Origin: Thiodiazotropha sp037382065
Lineage (GTDB): Bacteria > Pseudomonadota > Gammaproteobacteria > Chromatiales > Chromatiaceae
Direction: 5' to 3'
DNA: 30,148 nucleotides
Assembly (NCBI GenBank): GCA_037382065.1
Contig: JARRQF010000027.1
Coordinates: forward strand, 1-30,148
Made by a program: the position numbers and the translations under genes. Numbering within the stretch: position 1 is the stretch's first letter; every line of letters begins with the position of its first letter. Shown piece by piece: positions 7,232 to 15,820 of the stretch. The notes under the pieces are model-generated. The model searched no databases. It had not been told where the DNA came from and worked only from the letters and a program-made list of their open reading frames with translations.

Positions 7232-7546
7232 ACTCAAATATTGGCACATGATCGAAAATCATGATGCGGTTCGCACCACTCACCGCATCCTACGCAATCA
7301 CGAATTTTATCGCGACTTCAAAAAGAGTTACCTATCGGTTTAAAAACACACTCAAATATTGGCACATAATCGAAAATCATGATGCGGTTCGCACCGCTCA
7401 CCGCATCCTACGCAATCACGAATTTTATCGCGTATTCAAAAAGAGTGACCTATCGGTTTAAAAACACTATGGAATATCTTACTCAAATATTGGCACATGA
7501 TCGAAAATCATGATGCGGTTCGTACCTCACCACATCCTACGTCTGA
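7232..7546. repeat. tandem array of 118/131-bp units carrying the half-element
   Basis: Units start with ACTCAAATATTGGCACAT at 7232, 7350 and 7481. The periods are 118 and 131 bp; the difference is a 13-nt segment around TATGGAATATCTT missing from one copy. Each unit carries the right arm of the MITE-like hairpin (GATGCGGTTCG...CCGCATCCTAC) plus its tail; the last is truncated near 7546. Open frames inside are by-products of the repeat. The array ends 35 bp before the stop of the next gene. Confidence 0.75.
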
Positions 7547-7581
7547 GCGGTAGATGCGTATGTTGAATATTTTCCCAGCCC

Positions 7582-8982
7582 TTAATCATTATTGTAGTAG
7601 TACATATCGTTTCCATATACAAAACTATGTGTATCCTTTGTATCCTCGTATATGAAAAGCTCAGTGTGCTTCCAGCCATTGTTGTGTACCATTGTGATGG
7701 CGTAGTCGCTTATTTGATAGTGCCCCTTGTTCTTGGATCCATCACTATTTTTTGATGAGCCTCCACCACTGATGCTGGTCCCAATTACGCTGGTTGCGCC
7801 TGATGTGCCACTCTTATCACTATTAGACACTACCGTGATCAGTGGTGCTACTTCATAATCCCCTATGTTTTCTCCACCACCCATTCCACTGTTATCATTC
7901 ATGGCAAATGAACTTAGCTCAAAGGTACCATCCTCGAAGAAGGTGATTGTTCGTTTCCAAGAGCCTCTGTATTGACTTCCTCCTGCGTTAACGTATTTTC
8001 CCGCTATTTTTGATCCGGTATGAGCTACACCTGCAGGCCCTCCTTTCAGGTCTTTCCAACTCCCATCTTTTTCCTTAATCTGATAGTCACCCCAACTTGT
8101 TCTCCATACGCTCCATTTTTTAGGTTGTAGATGCTTTGATGTTGTTACATTCAATTCATTGGGAGGGATTTTACAATCTCTATAGACCGATCCATCCTTG
8201 AGTAATAGATAGGTATCAACATCTATCCCACCCCATATAAGGTCGATACGACTATAAACCCATACGACTTCAATATCTGATAACTCAACACCTTCACCCG
8301 GAGCAACACGAATGGCCGCTTCTATCGCCTTGCGGTCGCTTTTGGGTGTCACTTTCTGGATGTTATTTGTACTTGAGGTGTCACGTTTATTCTTTGCGAC
8401 TATATCAATATCACTATTTTGTTTTAACTTTGAGGCTTTTGATATTTCTGCTTTTAATAAATTAGCAATGATCTGTTTGGCATCATCTAGATGCGCTTTA
8501 TTCTTTTCATTCAGTGAGAATATCATTACACTGAGATGGACAACTTGATCGTCTAGGCTAAGCGCATTCGCTAACAGTAGGCCTTTGCTTCCGTCTTGAT
8601 TGATAAAAGTGCGATGTCCATTTGCAATGTTTAGATTGCTGTTATTAATTAAAGCAACTTCCTCCTCATCCTGCCATTTGCCTTTTGGCGCCTTGCTGTT
8701 GGTAAGCTTATCGCGAAGCCAAGTATCCACCCCTTTTCCGTTGAGTGTAGCGGCAGGATAGTATTTTATAAGAAAGTCGCTGTCCGCGTCTGATGATTGG
8801 TATACAATAGCATTTTTCTTACTATCAGTGTATTGATTCCAACCAGCTGGAATGTCGGTTGCATTGCTGAGGCTGGGGAGACATAAGAAAATGAGTAGTG
8901 TTAGATGGCGGGGATATATGCGGATATCTCGTATATTAATAATCAATAACAATCGTTGAAGCATTGCTAAAATTAGTTTCAT
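7582..8982 (-). CDS. exported protein of unknown family
   Basis: The 466-residue protein is not recognised. The N-terminus has two hydrophobic stretches: residues 2-17 and a signal-peptide-like core at about 27-41 (LTLLIFLCLPSLSNA). Cleavage after Ala41 would leave a periplasmic or secreted chain, though the 41-residue leader is long. The next part (42-190) is a mixed alpha/beta segment reminiscent of small uncharacterised periplasmic domains. A charged linker follows (190-215). The C-terminal half is rich in Gly, Ser, Trp and Tyr, with a YRGSWKRTITFFEDGTFEL stretch that suggests a beta-barrel or lipocalin-like fold, and a Ser/Gly-rich loop near 400-415. The ATG at 8982 has only a weak GAGA upstream. 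It is monocistronic, with repeats downstream and a hairpin upstream. Confidence 0.7.
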   Translation of the reverse strand: MKLILAMLQRLLLIINIRDIRIYPRHLTLLIFLCLPSLSNATDIPAGWNQYTDSKKNAIVYQSSDADSDFLIKYYPAATLNGKGVDTWLRDKLTNSKAPKGKWQDEEEVALINNSNLNIANGHRTFINQDGSKGLLLANALSLDDQVVHLSVMIFSLNEKNKAHLDDAKQIIANLLKAEISKASKLKQNSDIDIVAKNKRDTSSTNNIQKVTPKSDRKAIEAAIRVAPGEGVELSDIEVVWVYSRIDLIWGGIDVDTYLLLKDGSVYRDCKIPPNELNVTTSKHLQPKKWSVWRTSWGDYQIKEKDGSWKDLKGGPAGVAHTGSKIAGKYVNAGGSQYRGSWKRTITFFEDGTFELSSFAMNDNSGMGGGENIGDYEVAPLITVVSNSDKSGTSGATSVIGTSISGGGSSKNSDGSKNKGHYQISDYAITMVHNNGWKHTELFIYEDTKDTHSFVYGNDMYYYNND

Positions 8983-9109
8983 CAGAAAATATCTCGTTTG
9001 AGCTATTCAATTTGAGATTCGCTATTATAGCGCTGCCTGGGGGGCTACTGAAGAGGAATTATTAAAATAGGTACTTGAAGCAATAAATGACTCATTTCTG
9101 CTTTTTTAA

Positions 9110-9153
9110 ACTCAAAACCCGCATTATGATTGCGGATTTTGAGTGTTTTTTAT
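9110..9153. terminator. strong hairpin between the PEP-CTERM gene and the exported-protein gene
   Basis: ACTCAAAACCCGCA (9110-9123) and TGCGGATTTTGAGT (9131-9144) form a 14-bp stem with one G-T pair and a 7-nt loop. It is followed on the plus strand by GTTTTTTATTT. It lies 52 bp past the stop of the leftward PEP-CTERM gene, so it probably ends that transcript although the leftward T-run is only three bases. It would be a better intrinsic terminator for rightward RNA. Confidence 0.7.
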
Positions 9154-9195
9154 TTATTGTATTAGGCTGGTTTATTTAAATTAACCAGAGGTTCC

Positions 9196-9705
9196 TTAAC
9201 GCTTCCTCAAGCGTTGAGATAGCCTTACGCCTAATAATCCTAGGCCCAGCAAGGAGAGTGTTGTGGGTTCAGGAACTGAGCTGAAGCTGACATTGGATTT
9301 AGACTTGATTTTGACTCTGTAATCGCCAAAATAATTATTGCGATTGTAGCCCGATATAGCCTCGCTTAGACTTAGATGGTAATCAGACGTCGCAAGTATA
9401 TAGCTTCCTGAATTCAAAACAACATTAATCAAAGAGTTCAATCCACGTCCGCCATCATCATTGCGGGTTACGTAGTCTGAAGCATCAAGCATGCCATCAT
9501 TTTCAAAAAGAAAAATGTGGGTGTCGAAATCCCTTGATTTGACCGATATCCGAGTTCTGCCAGCTTGATCTTGATCAAATAGCGTGTAAGAGACAGAGCC
9601 CTCTCCAAAAGCGGTAATGCTGCCAGTCGTGGTTATGGCATTGGCAAAAGAGACTACAGGTAGAAGCAGCAAAAGCCCAGATAGGAAACTTATTGAGATT
9701 TTCAT
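9196..9705 (-). CDS. PEP-CTERM sorted exported protein
   Basis: The 169-residue protein has a classical signal peptide (MKISISFLSGLLLLLPVVSFANA, residues 1-23). A beta-rich body contains Asp-Thr-His-Ile-Phe-Leu-Phe-Glu-Asn-Asp and a Asn-Asp-Asp-Gly-Gly-Arg-Gly motif, similar to pre-peptidase or DVUA0089-type domains. The C-terminal PEP-CTERM tag is VPEP followed by a Leu/Gly membrane segment and the basic tail RLRKR. Such proteins are processed by exosortase and usually reach the cell surface or the exopolysaccharide matrix; no exosortase gene is in this window. The start is well supported by AAGGAG seven bases before the ATG. It is a single gene ending at a strong hairpin. Confidence 0.88.
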   Translation of the reverse strand: MKISISFLSGLLLLLPVVSFANAITTTGSITAFGEGSVSYTLFDQDQAGRTRISVKSRDFDTHIFLFENDGMLDASDYVTRNDDGGRGLNSLINVVLNSGSYILATSDYHLSLSEAISGYNRNNYFGDYRVKIKSKSNVSFSSVPEPTTLSLLGLGLLGVRLSQRLRKR

Positions 9706-10188
9706 GGATAACTCCTTAGCATTTAGTATTTAAAGTGCTATTTAGTTGATTTGATTGAGTTTAGGAAAATGATATGCGTTAGAGTTTGTAAAAATTACCG
9801 ACAGTAGTGGGTTGTTAGGTCGTCAGTATCGTGGCGTGATTAGGAGAAGACTATGGTTGCTTGTGAGAACGGCGAGGTGATCTTTCTTTATCGTAATGGC
9901 GAGACTTGAGCGGTGACGTAGCTAACGATTCTCGGTGTGCAATTTCCGTGGTTGATCGTTCAGCATAACTAACCGTTTTTCCTGGTCCGTACAAAAGAGA
10001 TGAGAAGCTTTGGTTAACCAGTAATTTTTACGGATAGTAAGTAAATTCCGACAGCTATCAGATTTTATTTCCAGCCAATGAATAGGTGGTGCTGAACATC
10101 TGCAGGTAAGTCTGGAAAATGGATTACCTAGTAACTGCTGGAATTTGCCTATCAAAGTGTTCCGGTTTAGGAATCAGAATGTAATGAG
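9706..10188. other. gene-poor region between the PEP-CTERM gene and parA
   Basis: No convincing gene is seen in these 483 bases. The PEP-CTERM promoter should lie at the left end, but no clear -35/-10 pair was recognised. A 77-codon leftward frame (9922-10155) has no homologous look and no ribosome-binding site. A 19-codon frame at 9853-9909 faintly resembles an IS91-type transposase fragment. The region may be decayed mobile DNA. Confidence 0.4.
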
Positions 10189-10815
10189 CTAAATCTTTAA
10201 CCACTTGAATAGTGGGTCCCACAGAATGACATCCTTGTAGACTTGTGTCGGAGCCAGTTCGAAGAGGGCCAGGCCCTTTTCCGCAGAACGGATATAGTTC
10301 TGGCTCTCACGGAGGTGGGTGATGAAGGGAACATTTAGGTGACCCAGGAAGTGTTCCAGATCGTGGTAAATACGGGTATTTTCTTTGGCTCTGTTGGCAA
10401 CAATGCCAATGGTGGTCTTATGTTTTGAGACTCTTCCGCTCTCCAATAACTCTGAGAGAAAGCGGCTGCAGGCACGCATGTCGATAGGCGAAGGGAGTAC
10501 TGGTAGGATCAATGTATCGACGCGTAGCAGCATCTTATTGATCTCTTTGCCGTGAATACCAGCAGGGGCGTCCATAATCAATATCTCGGTGCCCTTTGCT
10601 GGTTGCACTGGGCCGGCTAGTGCATCGATGCCCTGGATGTCTGGGATACCTTCATAGTCGCATCTCGATTCAAGCCAATCGAGAGAGGACTTCTGTGGAT
10701 CAAAGTCTGCTAGTGCGACTTTTTTGCCTTCATCGGCATAGTAGGTGGCAAGATTGGTGGAGATGGTGGTTTTACCGCATCCACCCTTAGCATTCATCAA
10801 CATGATAGTGCGCAT
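10189..10815 (-). CDS. orphan ParA/MinD-type ATPase
   Basis: The 208-residue P-loop ATPase is of the short ParA type without an HTH domain. The deviant Walker A is K10-GGCG-K15-TT with the signature first lysine. Switch I ADFDP contains D37 and D39. Walker B is LIMDAPAG with D82. A SPIDMRACSRF segment and a basic RESQNYIRSAEKG segment (probable DNA-binding surface) follow. Such ATPases dimerise on ATP, bind DNA or membrane non-specifically and position a cargo such as plasmids, carboxysomes or chemotaxis clusters. No parB or cargo gene lies next to it, so the cargo is unknown. The start at 10815 is preceded by AGGATAGGAAAAAATA, giving a modest ribosome-binding site. It lies downstream of ubiD on the same strand, separated by 145 bases with a possible hairpin. 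Confidence 0.85.
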   Translation of the reverse strand: MRTIMLMNAKGGCGKTTISTNLATYYADEGKKVALADFDPQKSSLDWLESRCDYEGIPDIQGIDALAGPVQPAKGTEILIMDAPAGIHGKEINKMLLRVDTLILPVLPSPIDMRACSRFLSELLESGRVSKHKTTIGIVANRAKENTRIYHDLEHFLGHLNVPFITHLRESQNYIRSAEKGLALFELAPTQVYKDVILWDPLFKWLKI

Positions 10816-10918
10816 TATTTTTTCCTATCCTCTTGCAGGTGCTCTTCTGCATACAATCAGGTGGACAACGTAAGCTGTCGGCTGCTTATGGACTCTAAAA
10901 TAGTTAGGTTAATAATTA

Positions 10919-10944
10919 TATCTTGTTCAGGTAGGAACAGGATA
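10919..10944. terminator. possible weak terminator after ubiD
   Basis: ATCTTGTTC and GAACAGGAT can pair (one G-T) around a 6-nt loop, 17 bases past the ubiD stop on its leftward side. The distal sequence is AT-rich without a solid T-run, so termination is only suggested. Confidence 0.35.
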
Positions 10945-10960
10945 TTGGTTAAGTGCAAGT

Positions 10961-12427
10961 TTAGTCGATTCCGAGTTGCTCCCAAATCTCATCGATACGC
11001 TGTTTGACTTCCGGGCTCATACTGATCGGTCGCCCCCACTCTCTGGTGGTTTCTCCGGGCAGTTTATTTGTGGCATCAAAGCCGATTTTCGAGCCCAGGC
11101 CGGAGACCGGGGAGGCGAAATCGAGGTAATCGATCGGTGTATTCTCAATCATTGTGGTGTCTCGCACCGGGTCCATGCGGGTGGTCATGGCCCAGATGAT
11201 ATCCCGCCAGTCCCGGGTGTTCACATCTTCATCGACCACAATCACAAACTTGGTGTACATAAACTGCCTTAAGAAGGACCAGACCCCCATCATTACCCGC
11301 TTGGCGTGCCCCGGATATTGTTTCTTCATACTGACCACCGCAAGCCGATAGGAACACCCCTCGGGCGGTAGGTAGAAATCGATGATTTCAGGAAACTGCT
11401 TTTGCAAAATGGGCACGAAAACCTCATTCAGCGCAACACCTAACACTGCCGGTTCATCGGGGGGACGGCCGGTGTAGGTGCTGTGGTAGATCGGATCTTC
11501 GCGACGGGTGATACGCTCAACCCGAAACACAGGAAAGGTTTCCACTTCATTGTAGTAGCCAGTGTGATCACCATAGGGGCCTTCCTCGGCGGTCTCATCG
11601 GGATAGATGTGTCCTTCCAGAATAAACTCAGCTGAAGCTGGCACTTGAAGATCTGAACCGATTGACTTCACCACCTCGGTTCGGCTGCCGCGTAATAATC
11701 CGGCAAAAGCGTATTCAGAAAGGGTGTCTGGTACCGGGGTGACGGCTGCAAGAATGGTCGCCGGGTCAGCACCGAGAGCGACGCTGATGGGAAAGGGTTC
11801 ACCTGGATGGGATTCGCACCACTCGCGGAAGTCGAGTGCGCCCCCTCGATGGGCGAGCCAGCGCATGATCAGTCGGTCTGGGCCAAGTAACTGCATACGA
11901 TAGATGCCCAGATTCTGGCGCGATTTATTTGGTCCCCGAGTGATCACCAAGCCCCAGGTAATCAATGGTGCGGCATCCTCGGGCCAACAGGTCTGAATTG
12001 GGAGTCGGGTTAGGTCAACATCTTCCCCCTCTTGGCTGATGGCCTGGCAGGGTGCGTTGCGAATCTCCTTGGGCGCCATATCGAGCACTTTGCGGAACAC
12101 GGGTAATTTATCCCAGGCATCTTTCATGCCTTTGGGGGGATCTGGCTCCTTGAGAAAGGCGAGTAGCCGGCCCACCTCGCGCAACGCTTCGACACGCTCC
12201 TCACCCATGCCCATGGCCACCCGCTCAGGTGTACCGAATAGGTTGCCGAGCAGGGGGTAGGGGGAGCCTTTGACCTTTTCAAACAGTAGGGCTGGGCCTC
12301 CACGCCGTAGGGTACGGTCGCAGATTTCAGTAATCTCTAAATTGGGGTCGACCTCGGTGGGGATGCGCTTCAGCTCACCACGGGATTCAAGTTGTTGTAC
12401 GAAATCGCGTAAATCTTTGTATTTCAT
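10961..12427 (-). CDS. ubiD: UbiD, 3-octaprenyl-4-hydroxybenzoate carboxy-lyase
   Basis: The 488-residue protein follows E. coli UbiD closely: MKYKDLRDFVQQLESRGELKR at the start, EITEICDRTLRRGGPALLFE, GNLFGTPERVAMGMG and EEGPYGDHTGYYNEVE are all family hallmarks. UbiD decarboxylates the prenylated 4-hydroxybenzoate ring in ubiquinone synthesis, using prenylated FMN made by UbiX plus a divalent metal; the enzyme is cytosolic. The frame is open to a TTG at 12454, but the ATG at 12427 matches the family N-terminus and is preferred. No strong ribosome-binding site is seen. It lies about 130 bases after the last V-ATPase gene on the same strand, so it could receive read-through. No other ubi gene is in the window. 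Confidence 0.95.
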   Translation of the reverse strand: MKYKDLRDFVQQLESRGELKRIPTEVDPNLEITEICDRTLRRGGPALLFEKVKGSPYPLLGNLFGTPERVAMGMGEERVEALREVGRLLAFLKEPDPPKGMKDAWDKLPVFRKVLDMAPKEIRNAPCQAISQEGEDVDLTRLPIQTCWPEDAAPLITWGLVITRGPNKSRQNLGIYRMQLLGPDRLIMRWLAHRGGALDFREWCESHPGEPFPISVALGADPATILAAVTPVPDTLSEYAFAGLLRGSRTEVVKSIGSDLQVPASAEFILEGHIYPDETAEEGPYGDHTGYYNEVETFPVFRVERITRREDPIYHSTYTGRPPDEPAVLGVALNEVFVPILQKQFPEIIDFYLPPEGCSYRLAVVSMKKQYPGHAKRVMMGVWSFLRQFMYTKFVIVVDEDVNTRDWRDIIWAMTTRMDPVRDTTMIENTPIDYLDFASPVSGLGSKIGFDATNKLPGETTREWGRPISMSPEVKQRIDEIWEQLGID

Positions 12428-12555
12428 AGCACCAGGATGGTTGGCCAAGCTCAACTGATGACATTACCAGAGGCAGTAGCAGGGTCAAGCTATGTGATGC
12501 AGAATTGGGCAAAATTCTGATTCGTGCTCAATCTTCGTCTGATGATAAATGTGGC

Positions 12556-14373
12556 CTAATCGCTATGACCGATACTCTTGGCCAGGCTGTCGATCTCCTT
12601 CTGATAGCGTTGATAATCGGGTGAGTCGGGTCGTGCATAGTTGAAGTTTTTAAACAGACCGGTAAAGCGTGTGAAGTAGTCTCTAGCCTGATCCTTGTCG
12701 GTAAAGGTGTAGCTACGTTCTACCAGCTCAAAGATCTTGTTAAACATGAGCTGCTGGCGCTCCAATGAAGTAGAGGCGTCAACCTCGTCGAAGGCATCCT
12801 GTTGCAGGTAGACCATGTCGAGAAACAGCGCCTTCTGATAGGTCACATAGTCCTCCAGGGTGACCCCTTCCTCACCGGTTACCTGCATCATTTGTAGTAC
12901 CGTATCGCCCTGCTTGAATAGCGAGAGCAGTTTTTTGACCCGCTCGGGCCAGCTCTCCCCCATGTGCTTTTTGTACCAGGTAGCGAGCTGTTCCTGGTAG
13001 CGGGACCAGGAGATCAATGGGTCGACAGCGGGATAGAAACGCTTGTAGGCTCGGTCATAGGAGAGCCCGAGAAAGCACTTTACTGTACTGAGTGTTGACT
13101 GGGTAACGGGCTCCTCAAAATTGCCACCAGCTGGCGAGACGGTGCCGATCATGGTCAGGCTGCCGCTTACATCCTCACGAGAACAGATCACCCCAGCCCG
13201 TTCGTAGACGCCACGAATGGCGGAGTCAAGATAGGCAGGAAAGGCCTCCTCACCAGGAATCTCCTCGAGTCGTCCAGAGGTCTCGCGCATCGCCTGGGCC
13301 CAACGCGAGGTGGAGTCGGCGAGTAACAGCACGTCGTAGCCCATCTGACGATAGTATTCGCCCAGGGTAATGCCGGTGTAGATTGATGCTTCGCGGGCTG
13401 CTACCGGCATTGAGGAGGTGTTGCAGACGATGATGGTGCGGTCCATCAGAGAGCCTCCAGTACTGGGGTCATTAAGATGGGGAAACTCGGTAATCGTCTC
13501 CACCACTTCCCCAGCTCGTTCGCCGCAGGCGACGATAATCACGATATCGACAGACGAATAGCGTGAGATAAGATGTTGCAGTACTGTCTTGCCAGCGCCA
13601 AATGGGCCAGGAATGCAGCCGGTACCACCACGGGCGATGGGAAAAAAGGTATCGATCAGGCGTAGGGTGGTGACTAGGGGTTCTGAAGGGTAGCATCGTT
13701 CGCAGAGACGTTGTTCTAGCATCTGTTGGGGGATAGGTCGACGTACCGGCCAGCGCTGTGTGAGGGTGATGGGCTGTTCATATCCATGATTGTCAAGCAG
13801 GGTGGCGACCCGGGTATCTACGGTGACTTTGCCCTCTTGAATCCAGATCACTTCGACTTCACCGACTTGGTTGAAAGGGACCATGATCTTGTGGGTGAAC
13901 GCGCCTTCTTGCACGGTGCCAATGGGGTCGCCAGCACGTAATCGGATACCGGTCTGTACCAGAGGAATAAAAGACCATTTTCGGCGCTTGTCGAGGGCGG
14001 GTAATTCCACGCCCCTGGGGAGAAAAGTACCATGAGCAATGGCAATCTCTTCAAGTGGATTTTGCAGGCCGTCGTAGACCTGACCGAGCAGCCCAGGGCC
14101 AAGTTCAAGGGAGAGCATCTCGCCACTCTGCTCCACTGGATCGCCGATAGCAACGCCAAGGGTACTCTCAAATACCTGCACATCGGCTTCGCGGCCACGT
14201 ACTCTTAGCACCTCGGATTTGAGCCGCTCCTGGCGTTCGTCGTCGCCAAGACGGCTGGGTCTGACATAGACCACTTCGTTCTTCATCAGCGGAGCGCTCG
14301 ATTCAATGGTGACGATATCGTCCTGAACGGCGATTACGCGAGCGGAGAAAGGGGCATCAGTAGCTTCTGTCAT
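12556..14373 (-). CDS. atpA: V-type ATPase catalytic subunit A
   Basis: The 605-residue protein is the catalytic subunit of the peripheral V1 head. The phosphate-binding loop GPFGAGKT lies at 256-263 with K262, and GER follows at 284-286. The long non-homologous insertion typical of A subunits (rather than F-type beta) precedes the P-loop (about 100-200), and SRWAQAMRE, GRLEEIPGEEAFPAYL and the SPAGGNFEEPV block are present. It hydrolyses or makes ATP together with subunit B, coupled to ion flow through the K ring. It is the last gene of the operon here, overlapping the DUF2764 gene by 4 bp. In chlamydial and spirochaetal operons A lies directly before B; here it is at the far end. Confidence 0.95.
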   Translation of the reverse strand: MTEATDAPFSARVIAVQDDIVTIESSAPLMKNEVVYVRPSRLGDDERQERLKSEVLRVRGREADVQVFESTLGVAIGDPVEQSGEMLSLELGPGLLGQVYDGLQNPLEEIAIAHGTFLPRGVELPALDKRRKWSFIPLVQTGIRLRAGDPIGTVQEGAFTHKIMVPFNQVGEVEVIWIQEGKVTVDTRVATLLDNHGYEQPITLTQRWPVRRPIPQQMLEQRLCERCYPSEPLVTTLRLIDTFFPIARGGTGCIPGPFGAGKTVLQHLISRYSSVDIVIIVACGERAGEVVETITEFPHLNDPSTGGSLMDRTIIVCNTSSMPVAAREASIYTGITLGEYYRQMGYDVLLLADSTSRWAQAMRETSGRLEEIPGEEAFPAYLDSAIRGVYERAGVICSREDVSGSLTMIGTVSPAGGNFEEPVTQSTLSTVKCFLGLSYDRAYKRFYPAVDPLISWSRYQEQLATWYKKHMGESWPERVKKLLSLFKQGDTVLQMMQVTGEEGVTLEDYVTYQKALFLDMVYLQQDAFDEVDASTSLERQQLMFNKIFELVERSYTFTDKDQARDYFTRFTGLFKNFNYARPDSPDYQRYQKEIDSLAKSIGHSD

Positions 14374-15101
14374 TTGTCCATTCCAGCCGTGAGAGAGTTA
14401 TTCTGTGGTGATTGCGATGTCTCAAACAGTTGGCCGTAGCGCCCCAACCCATTCTCGACCAGTTGCTCAAAGCGCACGACGGCGCGGCTACCATCATAAC
14501 TTGACCAACGGGCAATCAGGTCCCAACGCAGGACATAGATTACGACGGCTTCAAAATCGAATTCGTGGCCTTCGCTGATTCGGGTCAGGTTATTCCAGGC
14601 AGCACCCAGCAGCAGTCGTTCAAGCCCCAGACTGTCACGGGTATTAATGAGATGCTCCGCTTCGTTAACCCAGGGGTAGACCTGTTGCAGGCGGAATCCT
14701 GGCTCGTTCCAGTAGCGTTCAATATGACGAACCCAGCGGCCATAGCCCCAGCGTTGGCCTGTCGGTGCCGACTTCTCACCAAGTCGGCGTCGACGCAGGG
14801 CGACATTAAGGGTACGCACTTCCATGCGAGAGCGCATGATCTCGCTGAGAAAACCAGCGCCCCATTCCGCTTCTAAGCGCTCAGCACGAAGGATCAATTC
14901 TGTTTCAGTGACGCTCATGCTCTGGTGAATCCACTCTAAAACCGAGGCGAGATCTCTAAGCGCCTGGGCATCGCTCTCCTCAAGGATTCTCAGGCGGTAA
15001 GCCAGCCGTTGTCGGGAGAGGGGCGTCTGGTGGGCACCAAACAGAGGGCCGTGGTAGGGCAGGCTGGTAATCAGCATGACATAACGCATAGATCGGTCCA
15101 T
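14370..15101 (-). CDS. DUF2764-type V-ATPase accessory protein (subunit C position)
   Basis: The 243-residue protein resembles DUF2764 proteins encoded beside E and A in chlamydial, spirochaetal and Bacteroidetes V-ATPase operons. It has the family-like opening (RYVMLITSLPYHG, then PLSRQRLAYRLRILEESD) and is mostly helical, with no signal or membrane segment. No subunit C gene is present, and in these operons DUF2764 is thought to act in its place as the central-stalk socket. It lies between E (1-base gap) and A (4-bp overlap), so translation is probably coupled. The ATG at 15101 is used; a second Met four codons on is possible. The family call rests on position and the N-terminal motif, so it is less certain than its neighbours. 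Confidence 0.7.
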   Translation of the reverse strand: MDRSMRYVMLITSLPYHGPLFGAHQTPLSRQRLAYRLRILEESDAQALRDLASVLEWIHQSMSVTETELILRAERLEAEWGAGFLSEIMRSRMEVRTLNVALRRRRLGEKSAPTGQRWGYGRWVRHIERYWNEPGFRLQQVYPWVNEAEHLINTRDSLGLERLLLGAAWNNLTRISEGHEFDFEAVVIYVLRWDLIARWSSYDGSRAVVRFEQLVENGLGRYGQLFETSQSPQNNSLTAGMDK

Positions 15102-15102
15102 G

Positions 15103-15810
15103 CTACTTCACGGTACCTTCAAGGATGGTGCGAAACCGGGGGTGCAGGTGTTCCAGCAATATGTCGGTTACTTTGTCAGGGGTTAGGTCGACCTGAATTT
15201 CGCCATTTTGCAGGATTACCCTAATGCCTCCTTTTATCTGGTCACTGCTGCGCAGATCAACCCCATCTCGTAATAGACTGTTGGCCACCGATAGAACAAA
15301 ATGGGAGAGCGAACCCTCCCGCAGTTTTTCCGGATGACGCCGCAGCTCCTCTAGGCCGACCACATCTTCCGGCAATAAAATCTCAATCGACTCTGACTGA
15401 TCGATTCCTGTGTCTCGTCGGGCGCGACCGGCGACCTCCAGGATCAATCGTTCGAGAAAGGCTTCTTGGGCCATCTCAGCAGCGACCAGTCGTTGTATCT
15501 CTTCGCTGAAACGTGTGCTTAGATGTCCTTTCATTTTCAGCACAGTATCCCGCATCGAAGTATGTAAAGCCTCCTCACCAGCGTTGCGCATCATCTCCGT
15601 TTCGGCTCTGGCCTGGCGCAAGATCGACTCGGCTCTCTCTTTCGCCTGACTCAGGATCTGTTCCGCATCATGATGTGCTTTGGCAATCAGTGCTTCTGCC
15701 TCTCTACGCCCCTCGGCTACCCCTTTGTCACGCAGTCGTTCGATTAGCGCTTCCACCCCAGAGGAGGGTAATCCGTCGAGTGGTGTATCGGTCAGCTCTC
15801 TGTTACTCAT
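15103..15810 (-). CDS. atpE: V-type ATPase subunit E (peripheral stalk)
   Basis: The 235-residue subunit has a helical N-terminal half rich in Ala, Glu, Arg and Gln (GRREAEALIAKAHHDAEQIL and on) forming the right-handed stalk coiled coil. A globular C-terminal part follows (IKGGIRVILQNGEIQVDLTPDKVTDIL), as in bacterial and archaeal E subunits. The reading frame extends upstream to 15948, but the ATG at 15810 is preferred. It has GAGGAACGG just upstream and begins 10 bases after the K stop, and the upstream extension overlaps the K gene with no E-like sequence. No partner G/H subunit gene is seen. It links the head to subunit I and resists rotation. Confidence 0.88.
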   Translation of the reverse strand: MSNRELTDTPLDGLPSSGVEALIERLRDKGVAEGRREAEALIAKAHHDAEQILSQAKERAESILRQARAETEMMRNAGEEALHTSMRDTVLKMKGHLSTRFSEEIQRLVAAEMAQEAFLERLILEVAGRARRDTGIDQSESIEILLPEDVVGLEELRRHPEKLREGSLSHFVLSVANSLLRDGVDLRSSDQIKGGIRVILQNGEIQVDLTPDKVTDILLEHLHPRFRTILEGTVK

Positions 15811-15820
15811 ATTCCGTTCC

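Noticed and set aside
7232..7546. Regular repeats considered as a CRISPR array.
   Set aside because: Units are 118-131 bp and repeated almost entirely, without unique spacers or cas genes.
9853..9909. 19-codon frame (MVACENGEVIFLYRNGET) faintly like an IS91-type transposase.
   Set aside because: Too short and no further similarity on either side; at best a scar.
9922..10155. 77-codon leftward frame before parA.
   Set aside because: No ribosome-binding site, no recognisable domain, atypical residue mix.
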